Assembly (NCBI GenBank): GCA_039566865.1
Contig: CM076959.1
Location: forward strand, 17,406,501-17,470,500
Direction: 5' to 3'
From: Aurelia coerulea
Taxonomy: Eukaryota; Cnidaria; Scyphozoa; Semaeostomeae; Ulmaridae
Length of the DNA stretch: 64,000 nucleotides
A model generated the notes under the pieces. That model had not been told where the DNA came from and did not search any database. It was given only the letters and a program-made list of their open reading frames with translations. How positions within the stretch are numbered: the first letter of the stretch is position 1; every line of letters starts with the position of its first letter. A program made the position numbers and the translations under genes. This document shows positions 41,572-52,067 of the stretch, piece after piece.

Positions 41572-42508
41572 CCATCAGAAATTCAATGGTGAACAAACAG
41601 TCAAAAAACTGTCCAGTTGATATTTAACGCCAGCAGACAGAGTAAAATATGAGTGAAGTTTGCTCGATTTTCGGACCTTTAGGTCTCCTGGAACACCAAA
41701 GTTGTAAAAGGTGCGATAAGCATGTCTTATTTTCAAAAATATACAAACTCACCAACAGCATTGCCACTTTTGTCACAAATATTTTGCAAGTTCGTTCTTC
41801 CTTCTTAGCACTGCAGGTCTGTATGAGATAGTTCAACTGCCAGAAAATTCGGTATCACTTGTTAAAATATATTTACAAAATAGTTCCTTGTGCCTCTTCC
41901 TATTTTCTATTTTCGACTTCAAAAGATGGTTTCGAAACGTGCAATGGAAACATATCATCAACATCACTTACATTTTGAAAAGAATTGTTTCTCTTTATGT
42001 TGCTTTTTGATCAGGAACGTAACTTCAAAGAATCTTGCAATTTTACCAGGAACAAATAAGAAACCCCCTTGATCGCCCATTTTCTTCGCTCCTTGAATAA
42101 GAAACCTCAAGATCTTTATCTGTATTCTCAAAAAGGATTCACACCACAACAAAAATGGTAAAGTACCATCACGGCGTGATGGTTGGCGATTAAAAACCTT
42201 GTTAACTGCACGAAATCTATTTAAAAAGTGGTTTCTTATTTGCGGGTACCCGCTGTATCCTATAAAAATGAACATAAAACTACCAACAAAATACTCTACA
42301 ATACTACAGAGAAGATACCACGAGGAGCAAAATATCAGACCAACCCCGTGGGCAAAACAAGAAACGAAGTGCAAAAACTACTACATATAACTACCACTAC
42401 GAAAGGAACATTCAAGAAAAGGGACCAGGCGGTTTCTTGACGGACAGCAATCAAATCAATGAAATTGACCTGTTTCTTGGATAAAATGTAGAGTTTCTCA
42501 AGTGTATC
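41572..42508. other. No gene recognised
   Basis: Several overlapping short minus-strand open frames, some with acceptor-like starts, but no domain and no consistent exon chain. Confidence 0.4.
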
Positions 42509-42510
42509 TA

Positions 42511-42738
42511 CAATCACGGACAAAACTCATTGGGACAGATGAGTTTTGTGCTCAAAGAGGTCTGTCCTGCATGTTAACTACTACCTTGCACTGCTGATGA
42601 CCCCCTCCCCCCTTTGCAATGTTGGTTGCTTGAAGATTACATACTTGTCAACTCATCTATGACATTTCCAGGCGGGGGCGATCCTAACTTGAATTTCCTC
42701 CAAAAAGCAACGTGTTTCTTGAGTTTTGTCTGCGATTG
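42511..42738. mobile_element. Tc1/mariner-type MITE (TA target site)
   Basis: Termini CAATCACGGACAAAACTCA and complement TGAGTTTTGTCTGCGATTG lie between TA dinucleotides. The ends resemble those of the 161-bp MITE at 44,225 (CAATCCTGGACAAAA), so both may belong to one family. Confidence 0.75.
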
Positions 42739-42977
42739 TAGGTGCATTAATTTCATCAGCGATGTCTGCATCAAAAAGTTGACTTGAAACCTCTTTTGAA
42801 AAATGTGAGAAAGTTTTGATACACGATCTAAAAATGTACAACTTAACAAAAACATATTTACACAGACGATGCCATTGGGAGCATGATAGGCATGGCTACC
42901 CTAAATGATCTTAACAAACAACAATACAGATATCAAAGGCTATACCAAAGTTTCTGCTGGTCTCTCCTTAAAATTTA

Positions 42978-43306
42978 CTGCAGCGCAGCAGTGTCGTCAT
43001 ATCTTCTGATTAAAAGCTCTTATTGAACCATCATGCATTGCACGTGCCATCTCTTGGTTGGTCTTTGTCATCTATGGTCTTTGTTGTCGTTTCATGGTCC
43101 ATGAAAATGGCGCAACAGCGATTTGCGCGGGTCTGTATTTATGTATTCCCCATTATCTAACGTTAATGGATTTGAGCATTATGAATGAGGATTACTGATA
43201 TTATACGGAGAGTTTTAAATCCAATAAGAGCATACCTGAATTGACAAAGACAAACCAAAAGACGGCACGTTTAATCAGAAGATATGACGACACTGCTATG
43301 CTGTAG
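42978..43306. mobile_element. Inverted-repeat MITE with a 27-bp asymmetry
   Basis: The left arm ctgcagcgcagcagtgtcgt pairs with acgacactgctatgctgtag on the right, and catatcttctgattaaa occurs in both. The left arm carries about 27 extra bases (ctcttattgaaccatcatgc...) before cgtgccatctcttggttggt resumes the pairing. Confidence 0.75.
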
Positions 43307-44222
43307 GAAATTTCCCGCAAGATGCAAACACGGACGGACGCATGTGGAATGCTTACGTGCTTTTCAAATTAACAAATGATGCACGCAATCAAAGTTCCAC
43401 TGAATTCACCAATGAAAATTCAAGACAAATTTTTCGAAATTGTGGTTTATATGAACGTGAAATGATGAAATAAATACATTAATATTTCGACAACAATTTA
43501 GTAAAATTACATGTAAAATATTGCCCAGGCGTCATTCCCAAAAGAAGTAAACAAATTTCTCAGTAATTTTGTTTCATGCCTAAAATTTGTGGCAAAAAAG
43601 TGTGCCGCTATAGATTCTTACAACACCACAAATTAAAGTTTGGCGTTGTCTAGCTAATTTTAAGACGCACGACATCACAGAAAGGGAGTACATGCGTTGA
43701 AGGGACGACGAGGTCTTTACCAAAAGCTTTTAGCCAGTCAAAAACGTGTAAACAATTGGGTAGCATATAACTTTTTAATGAATTCTATTAGTGTTCAAGA
43801 AGATAGTTGCACCCCATCAGAACCCTCGGTGTACCTGAAACCTGGAACTGTAAATACCAAAATAATGACCTCTGTGTAAGAAGGAGGGTGGATCCCACGC
43901 AAGGGTAATTTTTTAGGGGCGGCAGTTTCTCAGGTATAAATGAATTTATTCACAGCACGAAATAGAACAATAAAAGTAGCTTTGTTCAGGGATCGAGAAT
44001 TGCTGTCCCTACTGCATGCCATGCAGGAATTCAAATGAACCGCAATTGTAGAATACTATACAAGCCCCAATGAAACGTAGCGTTTTCACAGGTCGATAGC
44101 AAGTTTTCTCTGTGCAATTTCCACTCCTACCCCCCCCCCCCAAACCCCTCTGAACGATATTTGAAGTTTATTGTGGGAAATCCATGTTATTGAAATATCT
44201 TGTGGCATAGGAACAATCTTGC
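43307..44222. other. No gene recognised
   Basis: Short open frames only. A run of ten C lies near 44,132. Confidence 0.45.
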
Positions 44223-44224
44223 TA

Positions 44225-44385
44225 CAATCCTGGACAAAATATTTGGAACAAAGTTAGTTTTTTGGTGATTATCTCAGTTCTTCTCACTCTTACATTTGCA
44301 CCACAACCTATCGGGGGTAAAAGGGGGGTTGTTCTTTTGAAATTGTACAATCTTACTTTGTTCCAATATATTTTGTCCAGGATTG
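44225..44385. mobile_element. 161-bp Tc1/mariner-type MITE (TA target site)
   Basis: CAATCCTGGACAAAATAT and its complement, followed by tggaacaaagt / actttgttcca, are flanked by TA. About 30-bp terminal repeats, no coding capacity. Confidence 0.85.
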
Positions 44386-44885
44386 TAGACTGACCTTAGT
44401 ACTACCTACGTACTTGAGTACTTTCTGTAGTTAATAAACAAACTTATTTTCGTTCGAATGTAATGCATAAGAAAATAACGGCCATGGCTATGCAACGGGA
44501 GAGACTTGGGCAAGTCCAAAAAAAAGATGAAAAATCCCACGATAAAAATAGAAAAGATGATCAGGAAATTTTGCGTAATTCGACGGAGCAGATGGGTTTG
44601 CTTTTCCTTTATTAAACAAACTACTAAAATAGTAGTAAATCAAAAATAATCAAAGAGCAAATTAAATGTGATAACAGTAATTAAATTGTTTTACACTTGT
44701 TGCAAATTGTTGCTGATGATATCTTAGTAATTAAACTGAGTTAATTGCTCATTAATAATCACGAATCGTCCTCCAATCTATAGAAATGTTACTGTTATAA
44801 GATAAGGTCATTTCCTTCAATTAATATGTAATTTGAAATTATAATATTGAGAAATCCCACGTGTATTTCTAACAAATCGTGAACA
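44386..44885. other. AT-rich spacer between MITEs
   Basis: No feature seen. Confidence 0.45.
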
Positions 44886-44887
44886 TA

Positions 44888-45481
44888 CCGGATGTCCAAA
44901 AAAGTATACGGATTTGGTTGACTCCAGCGATGTGAATTTAGCTTTAATAAATGGCAAATCACTCTCAAAATGTTCCTCGATAGTTAACTTGAACATAGGT
45001 AGCTCGTTTTTTTGTATTTATGCTTTGAGAGAAGAGATATCAATCTTGAAAGCTCAAATGTGCATACTTGCAAACCAGAGCTTTGGACTTTTGGCCTTAG
45101 CAAAATCCTGAAACACATCGAAATTATGACTTGAAATTATTGTAAAATTAAGATACTTCCCAATGGGTGACTGGGGGGTGACTTCTGGAAAACAGAATAA
45201 CACAAGATCTAATATTGTTCAAATTTTATGAATGCTATCGTTGATTTATATGCTGTGCCTTGAGAAATTGCTTAGGCCAAAAGGCTAAAAGCTCTAGTTT
45301 GCAGGAAGAGGTAAATTTGAGCTTTCAAGATAAACATGTCTGCTGTCAAAGTACCAATATCAACAAACGATGTATCTATCTATGATCGAGGAACATTTTT
45401 AGAGTGATTGGAGATTGATTGAAGCTAAACTCATAGCGCTGGAGTGAACCAAATCCGTATGCATTCTTTTGGGACACCCGG
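44888..45481. mobile_element. 594-bp Tc1/mariner-type element, non-autonomous (TA target site)
   Basis: Termini CCGGATGTCCAAAAA and TTTTGGGACACCCGG are flanked by TA. Inner arms also pair: atacggatttggtt / aaccaaatccgtat, caaatcactctcaaaatg / tttttagagtgattgg and aagctcaaatgtg / aaatttgagctttc. No transposase frame remains. Confidence 0.85.
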
Positions 45482-45639
45482 TATTGCTATCTATACCTAG
45501 ATTGCTTCATTTCTTCGAGTAAGCGTATCTTTTATAAGAAACCCCTAGTAAGAAACTCAACTTTGAGGTCGCCAAGAGATTAAGAAACTACTAAAATTAA
45601 GTACTACAGTGATACAACTTAAGAAACTGTCGGCAGTCA

Positions 45640-47810
45640 ATTCAAAGTTTCTGAAACATGATTCAATCTCTGCTAATTCAAAAGCAACCTTTCCTTGATG
45701 CAGTTAAATTTTATCAAACGATTTGCAGTAGCACATCTGCTATCGAAATTTTGACTCTTTCACCTTTTAGCAGTCACGAACAAATATTTTTCATTCAAAA
45801 ATGTTCAGCAATCGATTGAAACTTTCTGGAACATCACTAAATGTAAAAGATGTTAATTTAGAAATTCTCTCCCTTATTCAAATAAATTTCATCAAACGAT
45901 TTGCAGTAACACATCTGCTATCGAAATTTTGACTCCTTCACCTTTGTGCAGTCACGAACAAATTTTCTTCATTCAAAAATGTCCAACAATCGATTGAAAC
46001 TTTCTTGAACATCACTAAATGCAAAGGATGTTAATTTATAAATTCTCTCCCTTATTCAGATAAATTTCATCAAACGATTTACAGTAACAAATCAGCCATC
46101 GAAAGTTTGACTCTTTCACCTTTTAGCAGCCATGAACAAATTTTCTTCATTCAAAAGTTTTCAGTGATGAATTGAAAGTTTCTGAAATATAATTAAATGT
46201 GAAGGATGCTAGTTTAGAAAAATTTTCTTCCTTATTCAGATAAATTTCATCAAACAATTTGCAGTAACACATCTGCTATCGAAATTTTGACTCCTTCACC
46301 TTTGTGCAGTCACGAACAAATTTTCTTCATTCAAAAATGTCCAACAATCGATTGAAACTTTCTTGAACATCACTAAATGCAAAGGATGTTAATTTATAAA
46401 TTCTCTCCCTTATTCAGATAAATTTCATCAAACGATTTACAGTAACAAATCAGCCATCGAAAGTTTGACTCTTTCACCTTTTAGCAGCCATGAACAAATT
46501 TTCTTCATTCAAAAGTTTTCAGTGATCGATTGAAAGTTTCTAAACATAATTAAATGTGAAGAATACTGGTTTAGAAATTTTCTTCCTTATTCAGATAAAT
46601 TTCATCAAACAATTTGCAGTAACACATCTGCTATCGAAATTTTGACTCTTTCACCTTTTAGCAGTCACGAACAAATTTTCTTCATTGAAAAATGTCCAAC
46701 AATCGATTGAAACTTTCTTGAACATCACTAAATGCAAAGGATGTTAATTTATAAATTCTCTCCCTTATTCAGAAAAATTTCATCAAACGATTTACAGTAA
46801 CAAATCAGCCATCGAAAGTTTGACTCTTTCACCTTTTAGCAGCCATGAACAAATTTTCTTCATTCAAAAGTTTTCAGTGATGAATTGAAAGTTTCTGAAA
46901 TATAATTAAATGTGAAGGATGCTAGTTTAGAAAAATTTTTCTTCCTTATTCAGATAAATTTCATCAAACAATTTGCAGTAACACATCTGCTATCGAAATT
47001 TTGACTCTTTCACCTTTTAGCAGCCATGAACAAATTTTCTTCATTCAAAAGTTTTCAGTGATCGATTGAAAGTTTCTAACATAATCAAATGTGAAGAATA
47101 CTGGTTTAGAAAAATTTTCTTCCTTATTCAGACAAATTTTATCAAACGATTTGCAGTAACACATCTGCTATCGAAATTTTGACTCTTTCACCTTTGTGCA
47201 GTCACGAACAAATTTTCTTCATTCAAAAGTTTTCAGTGATCGACTGAAAGTTTCTGAAACATAATTAAATGTGAAGGATGCTAATTTAGAAAAATTTTCT
47301 TCCTTATTCAGACAAATTTCATCAAACGATTTACAGTAACACATCTGCTATCGAAATTTTGACTCTGTGAAGTCACGAACAAATTTCCTTCGTTCATTCA
47401 GGTTTCAGTGATCGACTGAAAGTTTCTGAAACATAATTAAATGTGAAGGATGCTAATTTAGAAAAATTTTCTTCCTTATTCAGACAAATTTCATCAAACG
47501 ATTTACAGTAACACATCTGCTATCGAAATTTTGACTCTTTCACCTTTGTGCAGTCACGAACAAATTTTCTTCATTCAGAAGGTTTCAATCATCGATTATT
47601 GAAAGTTTCTCAAACACAATTAAAAGCAAAGGCTACTAATTTATAAACATTCTTTCCCGTATACAGTTAAACCTCATCAAACGATTTGCAGTCGCAAAGC
47701 TGTGATCACATTTTTAACCCTTATACCTTGGAGCAATCACACACATTAAACTTCATTCAAATTTTTTCAGCGATTGATTGAAAGTTGCTGGAACGTGATT
47801 AAATGTTTCA
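45640..47810. repeat. 178-bp satellite, about 12 copies, with a dimeric higher-order pattern
   Basis: The landmark atcaaacgatttgcagtaac recurs at about 178-180-bp spacing from 45,713 to 47,670. Two subtypes exist: A (catctgctatcgaaatttt) and B (aatcagccatcgaaagttt). They alternate A-B-A-B-A-B between 45,891 and 46,970, so about 357-bp dimers were amplified together. Flanking copies are all type A or degenerate. Confidence 0.92.
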
Positions 47811-47939
47811 GCAGACAACTGATGAAAACCAACTTGCTAACCAAACATCTTTGAATCTTATTAAGCGAGAAGGAAAATTAAATTGGGATCATCTTCAGGA
47901 CCACTAAACGAATTTTGTATCGATCTAACGTTCAAGAAC

Positions 47940-48070
47940 TCGAATGGCTTTTACCTCATTCACACTGCAAGAGAAACCAGCTTAAACTAAACCAGGTTAT
48001 TGAAAGGGACCTTGTCATTGGTTAATCTAACAAATCTAATTGATCTGATTGGCTGAAATGTAACCTGGAT
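47940..48070. repeat. Dispersed repeat shared with 33,050-33,185
   Basis: The pieces cattcacactg, aaactaaaccaggtta and gattggtt/ccaatcaga match the reverse complement of 33,050-33,185. It adjoins the SINE. Confidence 0.55.
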
Positions 48071-48072
48071 GT

Positions 48073-48243
48073 GAACTTGTGGCTTTTAGCGCCAAGCGCT
48101 GGAATCACAGAAGTAGCTAAGCGCTAATCGAGTCCGCGAGCCCCTTGTCATGACGCTAGTGGTGGAGCTCTAACGGGTATCGAACCCTGTCCGCCTGACT
48201 GTTCTGGCTGCAAAGTCAGAGGATTACACCACTGCGCCGTAAG
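48073..48243 (-). mobile_element. tRNA-derived SINE, minus-strand copy
   Basis: It contains gcgccaagcgctgg, cccttgtcatgacgct and the B-box complement GGTATCGAACC at 48,177-48,187, and ends with the A-box region complement ttacaccactgcgcc. It matches the copies at 22,547 and 56,737. Confidence 0.88.
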
Positions 48244-48668
48244 ACTGATATAACAATCACACAAAGTAAAATATAAGCACTTTGATGCGAATTGAAATAA
48301 GCACGATGTTTCGAGCATAGCCTGTTATCAAGCCTCTACAACACCTTCATCATTGTAAATTAGATGCTCAATTATACACATATTCTTCGTAAGAAGCTAA
48401 GGTGCAGCATCACTATGTAGTTTCTTAAGAGTTTCTGTAGATAAAGGTCTTAAAGGTTTCTTGATCGTTTATCAGGTTAAATATAGTGTACTAACCGATC
48501 AAAAACTGCATAAATGACGTCATCGAGCAATCTGATATAAGGTAGTGTTTGGATATAAAGCTTTTTGAAATAAGAAATCAAAAAGGAAGGATAATATCTA
48601 AAGGAAGAATATATCAACTGTTGCCTAATTTGGGATCTGTTGCAGGGAGCTAGGGGGCCGCAAAGTGT
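48244..48668. other. No gene recognised
   Basis: AT-rich DNA with short open frames only. Confidence 0.45.
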
Positions 48669-48928
48669 AACTAAAATATTACACAGAACCGTGCACAACT
48701 TGCTGAAAGGCGCATGTTTGGTATAGGAATAGATGGCAGAAGTATATCAAATCAGTAATTATGTTCCAGTAACAGTCACTCCCCACCGAGCAAAGAAGGG
48801 AGCTAACTAAAATATTACACAGAACCGTGCACAACTTGCTGAAAGGAGCAGGTTTGGTAAAGGAAGATGACAGAAGTATATTAAATCAGTAATTATGTTC
48901 CAGTAACAGTCACTCCTCACCGAGCAAA
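48669..48928 (+). repeat. Tandem duplication, about 137-bp unit
   Basis: Two copies begin aactaaaatattacacagaa and run through gttccagtaacagtcactcc to accgagcaaaga. They are about 93% alike by eye. Confidence 0.9.
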
Positions 48929-49265
48929 GATATCAATCGAGTAAAAATCTATAACCTCTTAAAAAAATATATTATCAGCTACGAAGAGCTTTGAATGAAA
49001 ACCACAAGAGCTGTGGCAAGGACTTATAAAAATAGCAGAAAGAAAATAACCTCATAAAATGAATATCGACTAAACTTTGAATCTTTCGATGAAAGGTAAA
49101 AGAATAAAGTAAGAATAGATAAATGTCACCTGCTGAAAGGGGTAATTACGCGCTAATAACTGTCAATGGCTTGTTGAAATAACGATGAATAAAGGAAAGA
49201 ATTTATAGTATTGTAAATCTACCATTTAACCACTATCTCTGAGAAAGTTTTGATCAGTTCTTCAA
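48929..49265. other. No gene recognised
   Basis: AT-rich spacer between two tandem repeats. Confidence 0.45.
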
Positions 49266-49612
49266 AGGCTCAAGCATGTAGAAGCACAAGGCAAATTAAC
49301 ATGTTCAAACTTGCAAAAATGTGACATTTCTTCACAGACTCAAGCATGTGGAAGCGCAAGGCAAATTAACATGTTCAAGCTTGCAAGAATGTGACATTTC
49401 TTCACAGGCTCAAGCATGTAGAAGCGAAGGCAAATTAACATGTTAAAACTTGCAAGAATGTGACATTTCTTCACAGGCTCAAGCATGTGGAAGCGCAAGG
49501 CAAATTAACATGTTCAAACTTGCAAAAATGTGACATTTCTTCACAGACTCAAGCATGTGGAAGCGCAAGGCAAATTAACATGTTCAAGCTTGCAAGAATC
49601 TGATATTTATCA
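49266..49612 (+). repeat. 70-bp minisatellite, about five copies
   Basis: Unit landmarks ctcaagcatgtggaagcg, caaattaacatgttcaa and gtgacatttcttcacag recur five times with few substitutions. Confidence 0.95.
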
Positions 49613-49999
49613 GAAAATGCTATTTATCACATATAATTGTTAAGTTCTTGTTTGATACGATCGATCCTTGCTTCTGCTGAAAGGAAAGTACAAGCATGTT
49701 GATTATAGAGTTGACTCTAATGTTAGATTCGATCCGTTTTTGCCGAAAAATTGTTCATGTTTGATCGACTCTAGAGACATCGTAAACAGTGCAAGAATAA
49801 TAGCAAAACTATGCTTGAATTTTGTAGTAGTTTAACTCAAATTTTGATAGATTGATATTCAAATTAGCATTTGAACTTTTTAAGATACGTATATACTCGG
49901 AAAGATAAGTTGGTGAATTTTGCAATAATTTTCTCCACAACAGATGTATGGCTTAATGTCCTCGTAACTGTCAACGTTATCAAATGAAACGATTTACAC
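49613..49999. other. No gene recognised
   Basis: AT-rich DNA. Confidence 0.45.
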
Positions 50000-50627
50000 C
50001 GGGTGAGTCAATAGAAAGAATCCCCGTTTGAAAGGTCACGACTCCCTGGATATCAAGACAATGATATCGGCAAAGATATAATTTAATGGCAGACATGTTT
50101 AAATCCATTTTAAATTTACCTGACTGGAATCGGCTGTTCTGTTCTGAAAGTATGAGGGATGTTCGCCAGAAAGCCTCTTCAAGAAACCTTCAAAACGTGC
50201 CCAAAATCACGAAAAAATTTCCCTGACATTTCTGCCTTACACGGGCCTTGCAGCAATGACTTCTGCAAGCTTTAGCATGTGCTATCCTCTTGGGAGGATC
50301 AACAAGTCATCCCCCTGGTATCAATAACCTAAGCAGGGGGATTCCATTCTCTCAGAGAGGATAAAATACATCAACACCTATGAATGTCATCATTTTCAGG
50401 AAGCAAAATCAAACAAATTTTCACTCGTATTTGCAGTTTTTTGGGAGGGCCTTTCTGCAGAAAATCTCCCATATCCACGGGAAGGAATGGCCGATCAAAG
50501 CTGGGTGAATTACTGAACCTAATTGAACATATTGGCAATAAGACAAGACAGTTTTGAATATTATTGCTTTGACATCCAAGGAGCAGTGGCCTTCCAAACG
50601 GGGATTCTTTGTTTTTTGACTCACCAG
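50000..50627. mobile_element. 628-bp inverted-repeat element with TGAGTCA ends
   Basis: The left end ccgggtgagtcaatag pairs with the right end gactcaccagg, and aagaatccccgtttg pairs with caaacggggattctt. The AP-1-type 7-mer TGAGTCA lies in both ends (50,004-50,010; complement 50,617-50,623). Further partial copies lie at 11,309 and 20,690. No target duplication was clear. Confidence 0.75.
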
Positions 50628-50725
50628 GTAGCCGTTAACAAAATAACAACTTGGAATCTTTCAAAGGACAAGCAAAACCACGATTGCGATTATGCACTGA
50701 AAGTTATCACAGTTCAATGAGTTAA

Positions 50726-51044
50726 AGGGGCTCCGTCGTCAAAATGTAAACAAAACGATGATTTTTGCAGTTTTTTGAAAGATGATATCACACAGGATTA
50801 TTGTATTTTTTTCAAAATGAAAATTGCTATTTGGGCATTAGTCATTGTACTTCACTAAGGAACAAACCAAACATTCATATCTTCTACGATTGCTCGGATA
50901 TAAGTAAGTGGATTTTTAACAGTCGCTTTTTGGTGGCTTGGGTGAAGCCACCAAACAAACTGCAGCGAACAATGGATGAACAATGGATAATTGGCCACAC
51001 GTGCGAGTTTATGGATTTGTTTACTGTTTGACGACGGAGCCCCT
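50726..51044. mobile_element. 319-bp MITE with TTAA target site
   Basis: Termini AGGGGCTCCGTCGTCAAA and TTTGACGACGGAGCCCCT are perfect complements, flanked by TTAA on both sides (50,722-50,725; 51,045-51,048). TTAA duplications are typical of piggyBac-like elements. Confidence 0.85.
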
Positions 51045-51048
51045 TTAA

Positions 51049-51525
51049 ATATGAATGAATTAAACTATGTGTAGCCTCTTATAACTATCATTTACCAGCT
51101 CTAGAAACTCTGAATCACACACTGAAACTTACGTGAATGGCAGAGATCTTGACCCAGAGATTAAGAATTTAATTTGCGGCTATTCAAGCTATTGTGGCGA
51201 GAGAATAAAAGGAGGCGAAAATACTTCATTGACTATTATCACACTTCTAAATGTTTCTAAAAAAGCTGACAAAACCTCAAGGTGACTAAAGTAGCATGAT
51301 ACTCTTGATCATTCGGTTGACCTAAGGCACATGTCTAGCCGGTCAACTTCTATGCTCGTCAAGATGGATGTATTTAGCAACGGGGAAGGAGCAATCGGAA
51401 CATCGGCGAGGATTTGATTCATAGCTGCGCAGTTTAATGCACAGTGGCATGCTTTGAACGGCCTCGTTTGCGTTAGAATAGCTGAAGTGAAGGAATTAAA
51501 ACAGATTGTTATTCCTTTATCTAGG
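51049..51525. other. No gene recognised
   Basis: No feature seen. Confidence 0.4.
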
Positions 51526-51533
51526 CCTCTTGT

Positions 51534-52059
51534 AGCATAGGTTCCAAATCTTTAAAAAGGCTGGTGTAAAATTCAGTGACATATTTCTTTAATCTGAATG
51601 ACTTCATAGAAACTTTAGCTATTTCTCTATAATTCTACCGTCGGACTTTTCTAAAATCTTCAATATTTTAAGAATTAGAGCGTTTTTCTTCTTTTTCGAG
51701 AATTCAAGAAAAAATTTCAACAAAACTTAAAACCATCGTAGTTTCTAAGCTGTTTGGCGCAACATGAAATAATTTCGAAGAAAAGCATAGTTTATGGATG
51801 TCCACAATATGGTATCAAGCAAAAGTCTGTCACTCATCTGGTTTATGGTTTAGAAATTTGATGACGTCACATCCTCAAATGAGCTGAAATGTAAACTATG
51901 CTGTAATTTTGAAAAATATTCAAAATTTCTGGAAAGTCCAACGGCAGAATCATAGATAAGTATCTAAAGTCTCTGTCAAGCCATTCAGTCAGAAGAAAGA
52001 GGTCATTGAATTGTACACCCACCTTTTTACGCTGAGTTAAAGATTTGGAACCTATGCTG
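51534..52059. mobile_element. hAT-like MITE copy 3 (CRE-bearing family)
   Basis: Ends agcataggttccaaatc and gatttggaacctatgctg are flanked by the 8-bp duplication cctcttgt (51,526-51,533; 52,060-52,067). TGACGTCA is intact at 51,862-51,869. 526 bp, no coding capacity. Confidence 0.88.
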
Positions 52060-52067
52060 CCTCTTGT

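Noticed and set aside
42653..42841. Minus-strand exon candidate SSQLFDADIADEINAPTIAD
   Set aside because: Its 3' part overlaps the terminal repeat of the TA-MITE at 42,511-42,738, so an exon call is not supported.
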